59,260 nucleotides of DNA, taken from the NCBI GenBank assembly GCA_002238555.1, contig MPMO01000027.1:1-59260 (forward strand). Direction: 5' to 3'. Each line of letters begins with the position of its first letter. The first letter of the stretch is position 1. Below the pieces are notes generated by a model. That model had not been told where the DNA came from. It did no database searches and worked only from the letters and a program-made list of their open reading frames with translations. Origin of the DNA: Caldilineaceae bacterium bin34. GTDB lineage: Bacteria; Chloroflexota; Anaerolineae; Caldilineales; Caldilineaceae. Below are positions 35,825 to 45,120 of this stretch, piece after piece. Position numbers and translations under genes: made by a program.

Positions 35825-36787
35825 ATGTTGATCCGCGACTTCAAATTCGATGACTGCGACTATCGGGCCACGCGTATCCTGCTGGAAAAGGTTTATCCCC
35901 GGGAACCAACATCGGTCGAAATGCTGCGCTTCGAAGATGCTGCCCGTCCCAAGGTCTGGTGGCGGAAACGCGTGGCGGAGAGCGATGGCCATTTTGCGGC
36001 ACTGGGCATGGTGGGCGCGGCCTTTGGGCCACATAGGGAGGGCGACTTTCGCCTCCGGGTCCATGTGGATCCCGACTGTCTCAATCAGGGTATCGGCACG
36101 CAGTTGTACACAGATCTCCTCGCCCTGGCGCACGGACAGGGGCCGGTTGGCCGGTTGACCACCAACACTCAGGAGGACCAGACGCGGGCCAGCGAGTTCC
36201 TCAGGGAAAAAGGGTTTGAAGTGGTCATCCGCGAGCCCATCTCGGAGTTGGATCTGTCCACGTTCGACGAAACCCCATTCGTTCACAAAATCCGTCAGGC
36301 TGAAGGCCACGGCATCCGGCTGGTCAGCCTGGCGGACCTGACCCGGGAATGTTCCGACTGGCAGGAACAATTCTGGCAGATTCACACGACCATTCATGAG
36401 GATGTGCCTTGGCCCGATCCCTTTAGGCCACTGCCGCTGGAGGACTTCCTCCGACAAAAGGTTGAGAATCCCGCGTTCACTCCCGACGCCTCCCACGTGG
36501 CGGTCCACGGCGAGGAATGGGCCGGCTTGTCGGAACTGTTCATCGACCCCAACCATCCACAGGTAGGCGGCACCGGCTTTACGGGCGTCACGCGGCCGTG
36601 GCGGCGCAAGGGCCTGGCCACCGCCCTCAAGTTGAAGGTGCTCAGGAGGGCCAAGGCCAAAGGTGTCAGGCGGGTGATAACGGACAACGAAGAAAACAAC
36701 CCGATGTTCCAAATCAATCTGATGCTCGGTTTTCGGGCCCAGCCGGCCTGGCTGGGTTGGCAATTGAATCTGGCCGAGGATGACTGA
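35825..36787 (+). CDS. Double-domain GNAT acetyltransferase, paralogue B
   Basis: A 320-residue two-GNAT protein starting MLIRDFKFDDCDYRATRILL. N-terminal P-loop VDPDCLNQGIGTQLYTDLLA; C-terminal TGVTRPWRRKGLATALKLKV, then TDNEENNPMFQINLMLGF and AQPAWLGWQLNL. It is very similar to paralogue C at 36964 over its whole length, which implies a recent tandem duplication. The frame runs on upstream for 130 codons, but the paralogue start and the promoter-like TGCTATAGG 49 bases ahead support ATG 35825. Confidence 0.88.
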   Translation: MLIRDFKFDDCDYRATRILLEKVYPREPTSVEMLRFEDAARPKVWWRKRVAESDGHFAALGMVGAAFGPHREGDFRLRVHVDPDCLNQGIGTQLYTDLLALAHGQGPVGRLTTNTQEDQTRASEFLREKGFEVVIREPISELDLSTFDETPFVHKIRQAEGHGIRLVSLADLTRECSDWQEQFWQIHTTIHEDVPWPDPFRPLPLEDFLRQKVENPAFTPDASHVAVHGEEWAGLSELFIDPNHPQVGGTGFTGVTRPWRRKGLATALKLKVLRRAKAKGVRRVITDNEENNPMFQINLMLGFRAQPAWLGWQLNLAEDD

Positions 36788-36887
36788 ACCGCGGCGCCCA
36801 GTCCCGGTCCCGGACTTGGCTTGCCTGCAGGAGGCCGGATCACAGTCCGTGATCCGGAACTGCGCCCGGCCTTGGCAATGCCTGAAT

Positions 36888-36917
36888 TTGGGCTTTCCGG
36901 TATCCGCTTGCTATACC
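36888..36917 (+). promoter_or_regulatory. Promoter of GNAT paralogue C
   Basis: TTGGGC (36888-36893) is separated by 18 bases from TATACC (36912-36917), with an upstream TGC forming an extended -10. The sequence TGCTATAnnATCCGCCGGTT is conserved with the region 35768-35788 upstream of paralogue B. Confidence 0.5.
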
Positions 36918-36963
36918 ATCCGCCGGTTTCCATCCATAACATTCACGAATACTTGAAACAGAC

Positions 36964-37926
36964 ATGGTAATTCGCGACTTCAGGTTCGATGACAGCGACT
37001 ATCAAGCACTTTGCATCCTGTTGGAGAAGGTCTATCCGGATGAACCGACATCGGTCGAAACCCAGCGTTTCGATGATGACAGCAGGCCCGACGTCTGGTG
37101 GCGGAAGCGCGTGGTGGAGATCGACGGCCGGTGCGCAGCCTTGGGCACCGTGGGCGAACCATTCTGGTCACTTCAGGAAGGCAAGGTTCACCTGTCTGTC
37201 GAGGTGGATCCCGACTACCTCAACCAGGGCATCGGCACGCGGTTGTTCGCAGACCTTGAGGCGCTGGCGCACGCACGCGGACCCGTCCGTCGCTTCATCA
37301 CCGGCACGCAGGAGGACAAGACGGCAGCCAGCAACTTCCTCAGGGAGCGGGGCTTTGAAGTGATCATCCGAGAACCCATTTCGGAGTTGGATTTGCCAGC
37401 CTTCGACGAAACCCCGTTCGTTCACAAAATCGAACAGGCCAAAGTCCACGGCATCCGGCTGGCCAGCCTGGCGGACCTGGCCCGGGAGTATCCCGACTGG
37501 CAAACACGGTTTTGGCAGCTTGACACGACCATCATGCAGGATGTTCCCACTCCCGATCCGTTCAGTCCGCGCACGTTGGAGACATTCATCCGCCAGCATG
37601 TGGACAACCCGGGGTTCTCACCGGACGTAACCCACGTGGCGGTCCACGGAGACGAGTGGGCCGGCATCTCGGAACTGTACATTGCCCCCAGCCACCCGGA
37701 AGTCGGCGGCACCGGGCTGACGGGCGTCACGCGCCCGTGGCGGCGCAAGGGGCTGGCCACGGCCCTGAAGTTGAAGGTCATGCGGGCGGCCCGGGCCAGG
37801 GGCGTACGGCGGGTGATCACGGACAACGAGGAAAACAATCCGATGTTCCAAATCAACCTGATGCTGGGCTTTAAGGCCAAGCCGGCCTGGTTGGGATGGC
37901 AACTGAACCTGTCGGAGAAGGACTAA
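36964..37926 (+). CDS. Double-domain GNAT acetyltransferase, paralogue C
   Basis: A 320-residue tandem GNAT protein. The N-terminal P-loop is NQGIGT (near residues 87-92). The C-terminal one is WRRKGLATALKLKV (near residues 259-272), followed by ITDNEENNPMFQINLMLGF and KPAWLGWQLNL. Two complete acetyl-CoA sites suggest either a bifunctional enzyme or one catalytic and one regulatory domain. It is nearly a copy of the 35825 gene. The C-terminal segment is the source of the tail seen in the deletion scar at 38068-38184. Confidence 0.9.
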   Translation: MVIRDFRFDDSDYQALCILLEKVYPDEPTSVETQRFDDDSRPDVWWRKRVVEIDGRCAALGTVGEPFWSLQEGKVHLSVEVDPDYLNQGIGTRLFADLEALAHARGPVRRFITGTQEDKTAASNFLRERGFEVIIREPISELDLPAFDETPFVHKIEQAKVHGIRLASLADLAREYPDWQTRFWQLDTTIMQDVPTPDPFSPRTLETFIRQHVDNPGFSPDVTHVAVHGDEWAGISELYIAPSHPEVGGTGLTGVTRPWRRKGLATALKLKVMRAARARGVRRVITDNEENNPMFQINLMLGFKAKPAWLGWQLNLSEKD

Positions 37927-38067
37927 CCAACCGGCAACCGCCCGGTCGCGCCTTGCACGTGAAGAGTGTGGGACCTCGTACCCAACCGAATGAGGTAGGA
38001 GGAACAGGCATGCCTGCCCTACGCCGCCGATTACCGTCCAAGACCTTCGGGACCGCACACAACAGCC

Positions 38068-38184
38068 GTGGTGATCCGCGACTTCAGATTCGACGACAGC
38101 GACTACCAGGCACACCTGAAACTGGTGGAGAAGGCCAAACCGGCCTGGCTGGGATGGCAGCTGACCCTGGCCGACCATGAGTGA
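38068..38184 (+). pseudogene. GNAT paralogue reduced to its two ends (deletion scar)
   Basis: From GTG 38068/38071, 21 codons (VIRDFRFDDSDYQAHLKLVEK) match the start of paralogue C and are followed directly by AKPAWLGWQLTLADHE, the end of the protein, up to TGA 38182-38184. About 280 codons between them are gone. The short sequence around GAGAAGG/AAGGCCAA may have served for recombination. The remnant is in frame and could encode a 38-residue peptide. Its stop overlaps the start of the next acetyltransferase (38177). Confidence 0.75.
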
Positions 38185-39155
38185 CACGCCGGCCGCGGGC
38201 CGGTCGGTGCCCGTACCATGCCGCCCGCAGGAATTCGTGCCCAATCGGGAGGGATGGGAGGCCTTGGCGCGCCTGCACAACCGCGCCCAGCCGGAGGAGC
38301 CCACCACGCCCGAACTGCAAGAGCACTTGCACCGATCCACACCGGCGGACAGTTGGTGGACAGAGTATGTGCTCGAACGAAGCGACGGACGGCTGATTGG
38401 CTATGCCACGCTGGGGCAGGCGTTCTGGAGTGGCCGCCTGGATGTGTTCCACCTGCACATGATGGTCGACCCGGACTGGAGAAACCTGGGCCTGGGGACA
38501 CTCCTCTACGACCGGGTGTGGACATTGGCCCCGGCTGCACATCGGTGCAGCCGGGTGACTGCCCGAACGCTGGGGAGTCGACCGGCCGCCCTGCACTTCC
38601 TGGAAAAGAGGGGGTTCGCGGTTGCGATGCGGGAACCCATCACATGCCTGGACCTGGACGGTTGGGATCCGGCCCGCGGAGAAGCCGGCCTGGCCAAGGC
38701 TGCCGCACATGGGATCGCGATCCACAACCTGCAGGATCTGATCCCGGGAACTTCCGACTGGCAGACCCGGTACTGGCGCATGGATGCCGCGATCAGGCAG
38801 GACATTCCGTCCCTGCATCCCGACTCCGGCACCTCGTTGGAGGACTTTGTAAGACACTCCCTCGAGCCGCCGCTGTTCGCACCGGACCTGCGCTGGATTG
38901 CAATCGAAGAATCTTCAGCGGATTGGATAGGTGTAACCGGCTTCCGGGAACCGCGCCCCGAAACACAACACCTTGATACGCACGTCACAGGGGTGCATCC
39001 GAGTTGGCGCCAACGCGGCGGTGGACATGGGGATGCGGCGCATCGAGACGTTCAACGAAGAGAACAACCCCATGTTGCAACTGAACCTGGCCCTTGGCTT
39101 CCGGCCGACCACAACCCGAATCTCCCTGTCCCTCGACCTGCCAGGGACCGAGTGA
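38177..39155 (+). pseudogene. Double-domain GNAT acetyltransferase, paralogue D, frameshifted
   Basis: ATG 38177 opens a two-GNAT reading frame (MMVDPDWRNLGLGTLLYDRV in the first domain). In the second domain, after THVTGVHPSWRQRG, the homology jumps to another frame that reads AVDMGMRRIETFNEENNPML and [12 protein letters not shown] and ends at 39155. The P-loop KGLATALKL of the second domain is deleted, so about 10 codons and the frame are lost together. The first domain may still fold. The start overlaps the deletion-scar stop by 8 bases. Confidence 0.7.
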
Positions 39156-39327
39156 CACCGCGGAGCCGACCGCATCCACCTCGAGCCGGGCATCCCAGTT
39201 CCCCGACCCGCCGGAACCGCCCGGTCGTACATCCTGTCAATCCGTTCGGGCAAGCCGGCTGAACGGATCGGTTGGCTTGACGCCCGTTCGCCGCGGTCCA
39301 TTGGCAAAACGTCAGCCGGCGCCAAGG

Positions 39328-39336
39328 TGCTATGCT
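39328..39336 (+). promoter_or_regulatory. Possible extended -10 of the ribose-type ABC operon
   Basis: TGCTATGCT, followed by GATCCGC, resembles the TGCTATAnnATCCGCC elements ahead of the GNAT genes. It would give a 5' leader of about 100 bases before the binding protein. No matching -35 element at proper spacing is evident. Confidence 0.35.
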
Positions 39337-39444
39337 GATCCGCAATCTTGGATTGAGTCTGGCCCTGCAACGGGTACACCGTTCGCCGAACCTGGTTCGG
39401 TCCTTGGTTGTACGGCGTTATCTAATTCAATGGAGATTCGGCAC

Positions 39445-40524
39445 ATGCAAGTCAAATCCAAACTGTTCCTGCTCCTCGGTTTGCTGATGGTCGTCGCCCT
39501 GGCGGCCGCCGGCTGTGCCCTGCCGATGGAGACCGAGGAACCCGCACCCGAAGAAGCGGCCGACGCCCCCGAGGGCGGCTTCGTCATCGGCGTCAGCAAC
39601 ACCCTGGTCGGCAACGGCTGGCGCGAGCAGATGATCTGTGCCATCAAGGCGGAGGCAACCGCCAGTGGCATGGTGGACGAAGTAATCGTGGTCAACCGCA
39701 ACGGCGGCCCGACCGAACAAATCGCCGATCTGGAAGGGCTGATTTCCCAGGGCGTGGACGCCATCATCCTCAATCCCACCGATCGCGAGGGACTGAACGC
39801 CGTGATTGAGGCGGCCATTGCCCAGGGCATCGTCGTGGTCGCGGTCGATCAGGCTGTCACCGCCGAAGGAGCCTACGTGGCCACCAACGACCAGACCGCT
39901 TACGCCCGGCTGGGAGCCGAATGGCTCTTCGAGACCCTGGGCGGATCGGGCAAGGTCGTGGAAATGCGCGGCATCGACGGCGTGCCGGCCGACACGGACC
40001 GCCACAACGGGTTCATGGAGGCGCTGGCCAACTATCCGGACATCGAGGTGGTGGCATCCACCTTCACCGGCTGGGATCCCTCCACGGGGGCCCAACAGGC
40101 ACTCGACCTGATCACCACGCAGGAAATCGACGGCATCTGGACTTCGGGCATCGACTACCCGGTGGTGGAGCAGTTCCAGGTGGCGGACAAGCCCTTCGTC
40201 CCAATTGTGGGTGCCGACAACAACGGCTTCGTGGCGCAGTTGCTGGACCTGGCCGATGACGGCCTGGTCGGGGCCGCGGTCACCAACCCGCCCGCCATCG
40301 GCGCCGTAGGCACTTCGATTGCGATCGATGCGCTCCTCGGCAACAACCCGCCGCACGAAACCATCCTGACCCCCAAGGTCTTCGCGACCGACAACACCGA
40401 CGGCCTGAACGCCATCTACGCCCCGGATGAACAGGTCGGATGGAGCACGTACGTCGACATCGAACCTTTTACCCACTACAACGGCAGTGCGGACGTCTCC
40501 GCCTGCAAGGCGCCCGGCGAATAA
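39445..40524 (+). CDS. Ribose-type ABC transporter binding lipoprotein
   Basis: A 359-residue periplasmic binding protein of the LacI-like (type I) fold. A Sec lipoprotein signal ([20 protein letters not shown], lipobox AAAGC) leads to an acidic linker. The core has [48 protein letters not shown] and [12 protein letters not shown], typical of ribose- or galactose-binding proteins. ATG 39445 is chosen with GGAG nine bases ahead; ATG 39430 is also in frame. It heads an operon with a fused ATPase and two permeases. The sugar is unidentified. Confidence 0.88.
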   Translation: MQVKSKLFLLLGLLMVVALAAAGCALPMETEEPAPEEAADAPEGGFVIGVSNTLVGNGWREQMICAIKAEATASGMVDEVIVVNRNGGPTEQIADLEGLISQGVDAIILNPTDREGLNAVIEAAIAQGIVVVAVDQAVTAEGAYVATNDQTAYARLGAEWLFETLGGSGKVVEMRGIDGVPADTDRHNGFMEALANYPDIEVVASTFTGWDPSTGAQQALDLITTQEIDGIWTSGIDYPVVEQFQVADKPFVPIVGADNNGFVAQLLDLADDGLVGAAVTNPPAIGAVGTSIAIDALLGNNPPHETILTPKVFATDNTDGLNAIYAPDEQVGWSTYVDIEPFTHYNGSADVSACKAPGE

Positions 40525-40548
40525 CAGACGCCTGCGTCCCGAGTTGAC

Positions 40549-42021
40549 ATGAACAGGCCATCCCCGCTGCTGACCATATCGGGCGTGGCCAAAGCGTATG
40601 GATCCGTGGTGGCGCTGGCAGCGGTCGACATGACCGTGCGCCGCCACGAGATCCACGCCCTGCTGGGGGCCAACGGCGCCGGCAAGAGCACCCTGGTCCG
40701 CATCCTGGCCGGAGTCCATCCGGCGGACAGGGGCACGCTGGAAGTGGAAGGCAAGACCGCCAACTTCCGGACTCCGGTCGAGGCCATGCGGGGCGGCATG
40801 GCCACGGTCTTTCAGGACCCGGCCCTGATCCGGGATCTGACCATTGCCCAGAACCTGCGGTTGAGCCGAACCGATCCGGCCACCTTTGAACAGTGGCTGG
40901 AGGAGTTCGATCTGGGTTCGCTGGACCGGGACCGCATGGTCCGGGACCTGCCCCTGGACATTCTGCGCCTGGTGGATCTCGCCCGCGCCCTGGCGCTGAA
41001 TCCCAAAATCCTGCTGCTGGACGAGATCACCGCCGCCTTGACCGCGGATCAGGCCGAGAAACTGTTCGAACTGTTGGACCGGCTGAAGACCGAAGGATGC
41101 TCCGTGGTGCTCATCACCCATCGCCTGGCCGAGGTGATGCGCATTTGCGATACGGCAACCATTCTGCGCGACGGGTGCAACGTGGCCGAGCTGGAAGTCG
41201 GCGGCATCACGCAGCAGGAGCTGGTCCACGCCATGCTGGGATCCCCGGTGGACCTTGCACCCGACACGCAGGCCGGCACCACCGCGCCAACCACTGCAGG
41301 TGCCGAGACCGTCTTTGCCGTGGAGGAACTGGCATCCGGGGAGGCGGTCCGCCAGGTTTCGTTTGCCGTTCGCCGGGGCGAGGTCCTCGGCTTGGTGGCG
41401 CTGGAGGGCCAGGGGCAGGAACGGGTGTTCGACATTCTGTGCGGAGAGAGGCGGCCCAGTGCCGGCCGCATCCTGGTGGACGGCAGTCCCTGCCGGTTCC
41501 TGTCGCCGGCCGATGCGGTGCGACAGGGGGTGGTCCTCATTCCGGGAGACCGTCTACAGGCCCTGCTGCCCAGTCTGCCGGTGTACCAGAACCTGGTCGT
41601 AACCCTCATCACGCGCATCCGGCAGTGGCTGGGCCTGCCGGCCGATGAACGCGCCCGGGCTGCCAACGCCATCGACAGCCTGTCGATCGACACCCGGGCT
41701 GCAGCCCGGGTGCGGCGCCTGTCGGGCGGCAACCAACAGAAGGTGGCCATCGGCCGGTGGCTGGTGTCGGGCTTCCGCACGCTGTTGTGCTTTGATCCCA
41801 CCCGCGGCATCGACATTCAGACCAAGGGGGAGATTTACGCCCTCCTGCGCAAGCTGGCGGCCGACGGTGCGGCCGTGCTCCTGTATACCAGCGAACTGGC
41901 CGAAATCCCGCTTGTCTGCGATCGCGTGCTGGTCATGCACAACGGCCTGATCGTCGATGAACAGGCGGCGGCCCAGGCCACGGAAGCCTCGCTCCTGACC
42001 GCGGCCCACGGACTCGTCTGA
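40549..42021 (+). CDS. Ribose-type ABC transporter ATP-binding protein (fused double NBD)
   Basis: A 490-residue RbsA/MglA-like protein with two nucleotide-binding domains. NBD1 has an intact Walker A (GANGAGKST, residues 40-48) and Walker B (ILLLDEITAAL), but the signature LSxGxQQ is replaced by LPLDILR. NBD2 has a degenerate Walker A (LVALEGQGQERVF) but a good signature (RLSGGNQQKVAIGRWL) and CFDPTRGIDI. The two partial halves combine into one complete ATP site (Walker A of NBD1 with the signature of NBD2), leaving the second site dead. It follows the binding protein by 24 bases and is followed by two permeases. Confidence 0.92.
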   Translation: MNRPSPLLTISGVAKAYGSVVALAAVDMTVRRHEIHALLGANGAGKSTLVRILAGVHPADRGTLEVEGKTANFRTPVEAMRGGMATVFQDPALIRDLTIAQNLRLSRTDPATFEQWLEEFDLGSLDRDRMVRDLPLDILRLVDLARALALNPKILLLDEITAALTADQAEKLFELLDRLKTEGCSVVLITHRLAEVMRICDTATILRDGCNVAELEVGGITQQELVHAMLGSPVDLAPDTQAGTTAPTTAGAETVFAVEELASGEAVRQVSFAVRRGEVLGLVALEGQGQERVFDILCGERRPSAGRILVDGSPCRFLSPADAVRQGVVLIPGDRLQALLPSLPVYQNLVVTLITRIRQWLGLPADERARAANAIDSLSIDTRAAARVRRLSGGNQQKVAIGRWLVSGFRTLLCFDPTRGIDIQTKGEIYALLRKLAADGAAVLLYTSELAEIPLVCDRVLVMHNGLIVDEQAAAQATEASLLTAAHGLV

Positions 42022-42042
42022 TCCTGGTCCATTACCCGTTGC

Positions 42043-43050
42043 ATGAACCGGGATAGCCGCGCCACCGTCGTATTCAACCGGGCCGGTCTGATCCTGTCCC
42101 GCAGTGGCTGGACCCTGGGCGTCTGGCTGCTTCTGCTGGCCCTTCTGATCTGGTATGCCAACCTGATTCCCCGGTTCGGGGAGTTTCAGATCACATCCAT
42201 CAGCAAGAACAGCCTGCCCCTGGTCTACCTGGCGCTGGGCCAGGCCATCATCGTGATCGCGGGCGGCATCGACCTGTCGCTGGGGGCCCTGCTGCTGCTG
42301 AGCAACGCGATTGCGGCCCGTTTCATGGCGGACCAGCCCTTCGGGGCCGTTTTGGTGATCGCGCTCCTGCTGATTGGCCTCGTCGCCTTCCTCAACGGCA
42401 TGACCGGCTACGTCATCCGTCTCTCGGGAGTCCCGGACATTGTGGTCACCCTTGCCACCAGCTACATCTGGTCGGGGTTGGCCCTGTGGATCCTGCCCTC
42501 GCCGGGCGGCGGCACGGCTCCCGAATTCCGGTGGCTGTTCACGGGTTCCGAATCGGGCATCGGCGGCACCTATGTCCTGCCGGTCCTGATGATGATCATT
42601 CCCGCGACCGTCGTGTTCCTGTTGTCGCGACGCACCCGGCTGGGCCTGTCCATGTACGCCGTCGGCAGCGACTCCAACATCGCCTCGTTGGCCGGATTGG
42701 GCGTGACCCGGGCCAAGGTGGCCTCCTATGCCCTGGGCGGCGCGCTGGCGGCCCTGGCGGGCCTGGCCACCGTTGCCATCACGGGTACCGGAGACCCGCG
42801 GTTCAGCGTGGGGGCCAACGCCACCCTCAACAGCGTGGCCGCCGTCGTACTGGGCGGGATTGCCCTGACCGGCGGCACCGGACTGGTTCTCGGGGTGGTG
42901 GCGGCCGGCATGATTCTGATCATGCTCAACCCCATCCTGAGCGCCATGGGCATCAACCCCAACAATGCCCAGATCCTGCAGGGGGTGCTCATCGCCATTG
43001 TCATGATGATTGGCGGCCTGGTGACCTTGATCCGGGAGCGCCGCACATGA
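42043..43050 (+). CDS. Ribose-type ABC transporter permease (first)
   Basis: A 335-residue permease of the BPD_transp_2 (RbsC/AraH-like) group with about ten hydrophobic segments. LGQAIIVIAGGIDLSLGALL is the family's hallmark near the N-terminal third. The cytoplasmic EAA-like loop follows LGLSMYAVGSDSNIASLAGL. It starts 21 bases after the ATPase stop and is followed by a second permease after about 50 bases. The pair likely forms a heterodimer. Confidence 0.9.
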   Translation: MNRDSRATVVFNRAGLILSRSGWTLGVWLLLLALLIWYANLIPRFGEFQITSISKNSLPLVYLALGQAIIVIAGGIDLSLGALLLLSNAIAARFMADQPFGAVLVIALLLIGLVAFLNGMTGYVIRLSGVPDIVVTLATSYIWSGLALWILPSPGGGTAPEFRWLFTGSESGIGGTYVLPVLMMIIPATVVFLLSRRTRLGLSMYAVGSDSNIASLAGLGVTRAKVASYALGGALAALAGLATVAITGTGDPRFSVGANATLNSVAAVVLGGIALTGGTGLVLGVVAAGMILIMLNPILSAMGINPNNAQILQGVLIAIVMMIGGLVTLIRERRT

Positions 43051-43098
43051 GCCCTTGCGGCAATCCCGGTCCACACCGCCATCCGCGCAGGCTCCGCC

Positions 43099-44079
43099 AT
43101 GGTTGACTCCGCGGCCGCCACAACCGTCCGGGCGCGCCTGGCCGCCAAGGCGCGGGCCAACCCCTCGGTGGCCCTGGGCGGCGTGTGTCTCCTGCTGGTG
43201 CTGGTCACCGGGTTCATCGAGCCCGAATACCTCTCCCTGAACGGGGCCCGCAGCTCACTGTTGCAGGCGGCCCCGCTGGGCATTCTGGCCGGGGCACAGA
43301 CCATTCTGATGCTCACGGGCGGCATTGACCTGTCGGTCACCATGATTGCCACGGGTTCCGCCTATGTGGCAGCCAGCCAGTCCTCCCACGGAGCCGCCGT
43401 TGCCATCCTGATGGGCGTGGCCGTCGGCCTTGTGGTCGGGGCTGCCAACGGCATCGGTGTTGCCGTGTTCCGCGTCAACCCCCTCATCATGACCCTGGCG
43501 ATGTCGGGCATCATGCTTGGCACCTTCACGGCATGGACCCAGACCATTCTGCGCGGCTCCACCCAGGTCGCGCCATTCATCAAGGAACTGGCGGCGGGCT
43601 CCTTCCTCGGCAATCGCCTGCCCTACAGTGTCGTGCTGTGGGCTGTGATATCCCTGATCCTGATCTGGCTTCTGCGACGCACCGGCTGGGGCCGGCTCCT
43701 GTACGCCGTGGGCGACAACGAGACCGCGGTGCGGCTGGCAGGCGTCCGGACGTGGCAGGTGCGGATTGCCGCCTACATTGCGGCCGGGATCCTGGGATCC
43801 ATTGCGGGTATTCTGTTGGCCGGGCGCACCGGGGCGGTCGACCTCCAGCTGGCGAATGCCTTCCTGCTGCCCTCGGTCGCGGCGGCCGTGATCGGCGGCA
43901 CATCCATCTTTGGCGGAGTGGGCGGCTACACCGGAACCATCCTGGGGGCCCTGATACTGAGTGTGCTCACCTCCATGCTTACATTCCTCAATGTCGGGCA
44001 GGACATCCAGCAACTGGTTTATGGAACCATTGTTTTGGCCCTGGCCTGGGGCTATGCTGGTTTGGCCAACCGCGAGTGA
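43099..44079 (+). CDS. Ribose-type ABC transporter permease (second)
   Basis: A 326-residue protein of the same type. The hallmark is AGAQTILMLTGGIDLSVTMI, then LIMTLAMSGIMLGTFTAWTQ and WGRLLYAVGDNETAVRLAGV. Having two different permease genes in one operon indicates a heterodimeric channel, as in the autoinducer-2/xylose-like systems. The next gene, a GNAT acetyltransferase, starts about 50 bases downstream and may be in the same transcript. Confidence 0.9.
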   Translation: MVDSAAATTVRARLAAKARANPSVALGGVCLLLVLVTGFIEPEYLSLNGARSSLLQAAPLGILAGAQTILMLTGGIDLSVTMIATGSAYVAASQSSHGAAVAILMGVAVGLVVGAANGIGVAVFRVNPLIMTLAMSGIMLGTFTAWTQTILRGSTQVAPFIKELAAGSFLGNRLPYSVVLWAVISLILIWLLRRTGWGRLLYAVGDNETAVRLAGVRTWQVRIAAYIAAGILGSIAGILLAGRTGAVDLQLANAFLLPSVAAAVIGGTSIFGGVGGYTGTILGALILSVLTSMLTFLNVGQDIQQLVYGTIVLALAWGYAGLANRE

Positions 44080-44130
44080 TGAGGCCGCGATGTGCGCTTG
44101 TTCCAACCCGTGCCCAAGGCAGTTGACACC

Positions 44131-45087
44131 ATGCACCTGAGAGACTTCAACGACTCGGACGCCGACTACCGGGCCTTGGTGGAACTGGAAAACCAAACCT
44201 GGCCGGATACGCCAACCACCGTGGAAGCCCAGCGGGAGATGGTGGCTGCGCGGCCGGACATCAGGTGGGATCAGCGAGTCTGCGAAATCGATGGCTCTGT
44301 CGCGGGGTTAGGGTCCTGCGGCGCAGCCTTCTGGCTGGGTGAGCCCGGTGCCTTTCATGTTTATGTGGTGGTCAATCACGCGCATCGCCGACAGGGGATT
44401 GGCTCACACATCTTTCGGGATCTGCTCAAACGGATGCCGCCCGCAGACATGCAAACCCTCAACAGCGGCTGTCGCGAAGACCAAATCGGGGGGCTGAAGT
44501 TTCTTCAGGCACACGGTTTCGTGGAAACCGGCCGCGACGCGGACGCGGAACTGGACCTGGCGGAGTTCGATATTGTGCGTTTGGCGGAAACCTGCAAGGA
44601 CCCGAGCCCGGCGCGGTTCCGGCCCCTCGCCCCGTTGACCGAGGACTGTCCCGACTGGATGGAGCGCTTCCGCGATTTGGCTTACCGAATTCAGGCCGAG
44701 GCCGTGGCTCCGGAAATTCTGGAAAAACCCTCCGCCCAGCAGTTCGCAGAGGAACACCTCAACGCCAGGGATTTCAATCCCTACCTGTGTTGGATTGCAC
44801 GAGACGGAACGGATTGGATCGGACTGACGGAGCTCCGGTCCATGGCGGACGACGACACCGCGGTAGAGGCCTTCCGCACCGGCGTGGATCCGGCCCGGCG
44901 CGGGCGCGGTGTGGCCACCGCGCTTAAACTGCACGCCTTCGCCAGCGCCAAGGCCCAGGGATATGCGAAGGTTGTTGCCCACGGCGATCCCGACAGTTCC
45001 ATCGGACACATTCACCGCAGACTTGGGTTTCAGTTCCAGCCAGCCTGGATCGGCATGCAGAAGCCGCTGCAACCTCCGAACCCCTGA
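44131..45087 (+). CDS. Double-domain GNAT acetyltransferase, paralogue E
   Basis: A 318-residue tandem GNAT protein from ATG 44131 (MHLRDFNDSDADYRALVELE). The N-terminal P-loop is HRRQGIGSHIFRDLL; the C-terminal region is RTGVDPARRGRGVATALKLH, then SSIGHIHRRLGFQFQPAWIG. It is the same family as the 34.4-39.2 kb array but separated from it by the ribose-type operon, and its C-terminal NEENNPM motif is changed to SSIGHIH. It lies downstream of a transporter and upstream of fatty-acid genes and may be co-transcribed with either. Confidence 0.87.
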   Translation: MHLRDFNDSDADYRALVELENQTWPDTPTTVEAQREMVAARPDIRWDQRVCEIDGSVAGLGSCGAAFWLGEPGAFHVYVVVNHAHRRQGIGSHIFRDLLKRMPPADMQTLNSGCREDQIGGLKFLQAHGFVETGRDADAELDLAEFDIVRLAETCKDPSPARFRPLAPLTEDCPDWMERFRDLAYRIQAEAVAPEILEKPSAQQFAEEHLNARDFNPYLCWIARDGTDWIGLTELRSMADDDTAVEAFRTGVDPARRGRGVATALKLHAFASAKAQGYAKVVAHGDPDSSIGHIHRRLGFQFQPAWIGMQKPLQPPNP

Positions 45088-45120
45088 ACAACACCCGGAC
45101 CATCCAATACAACTCCTGCC

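Noticed and set aside
39427..41229. 600-codon minus-strand frame across the ribose-type binding protein and ATPase genes
   Set aside because: Antisense to clearly identified genes; His/Gln-rich composition typical of GC-rich shadow frames.
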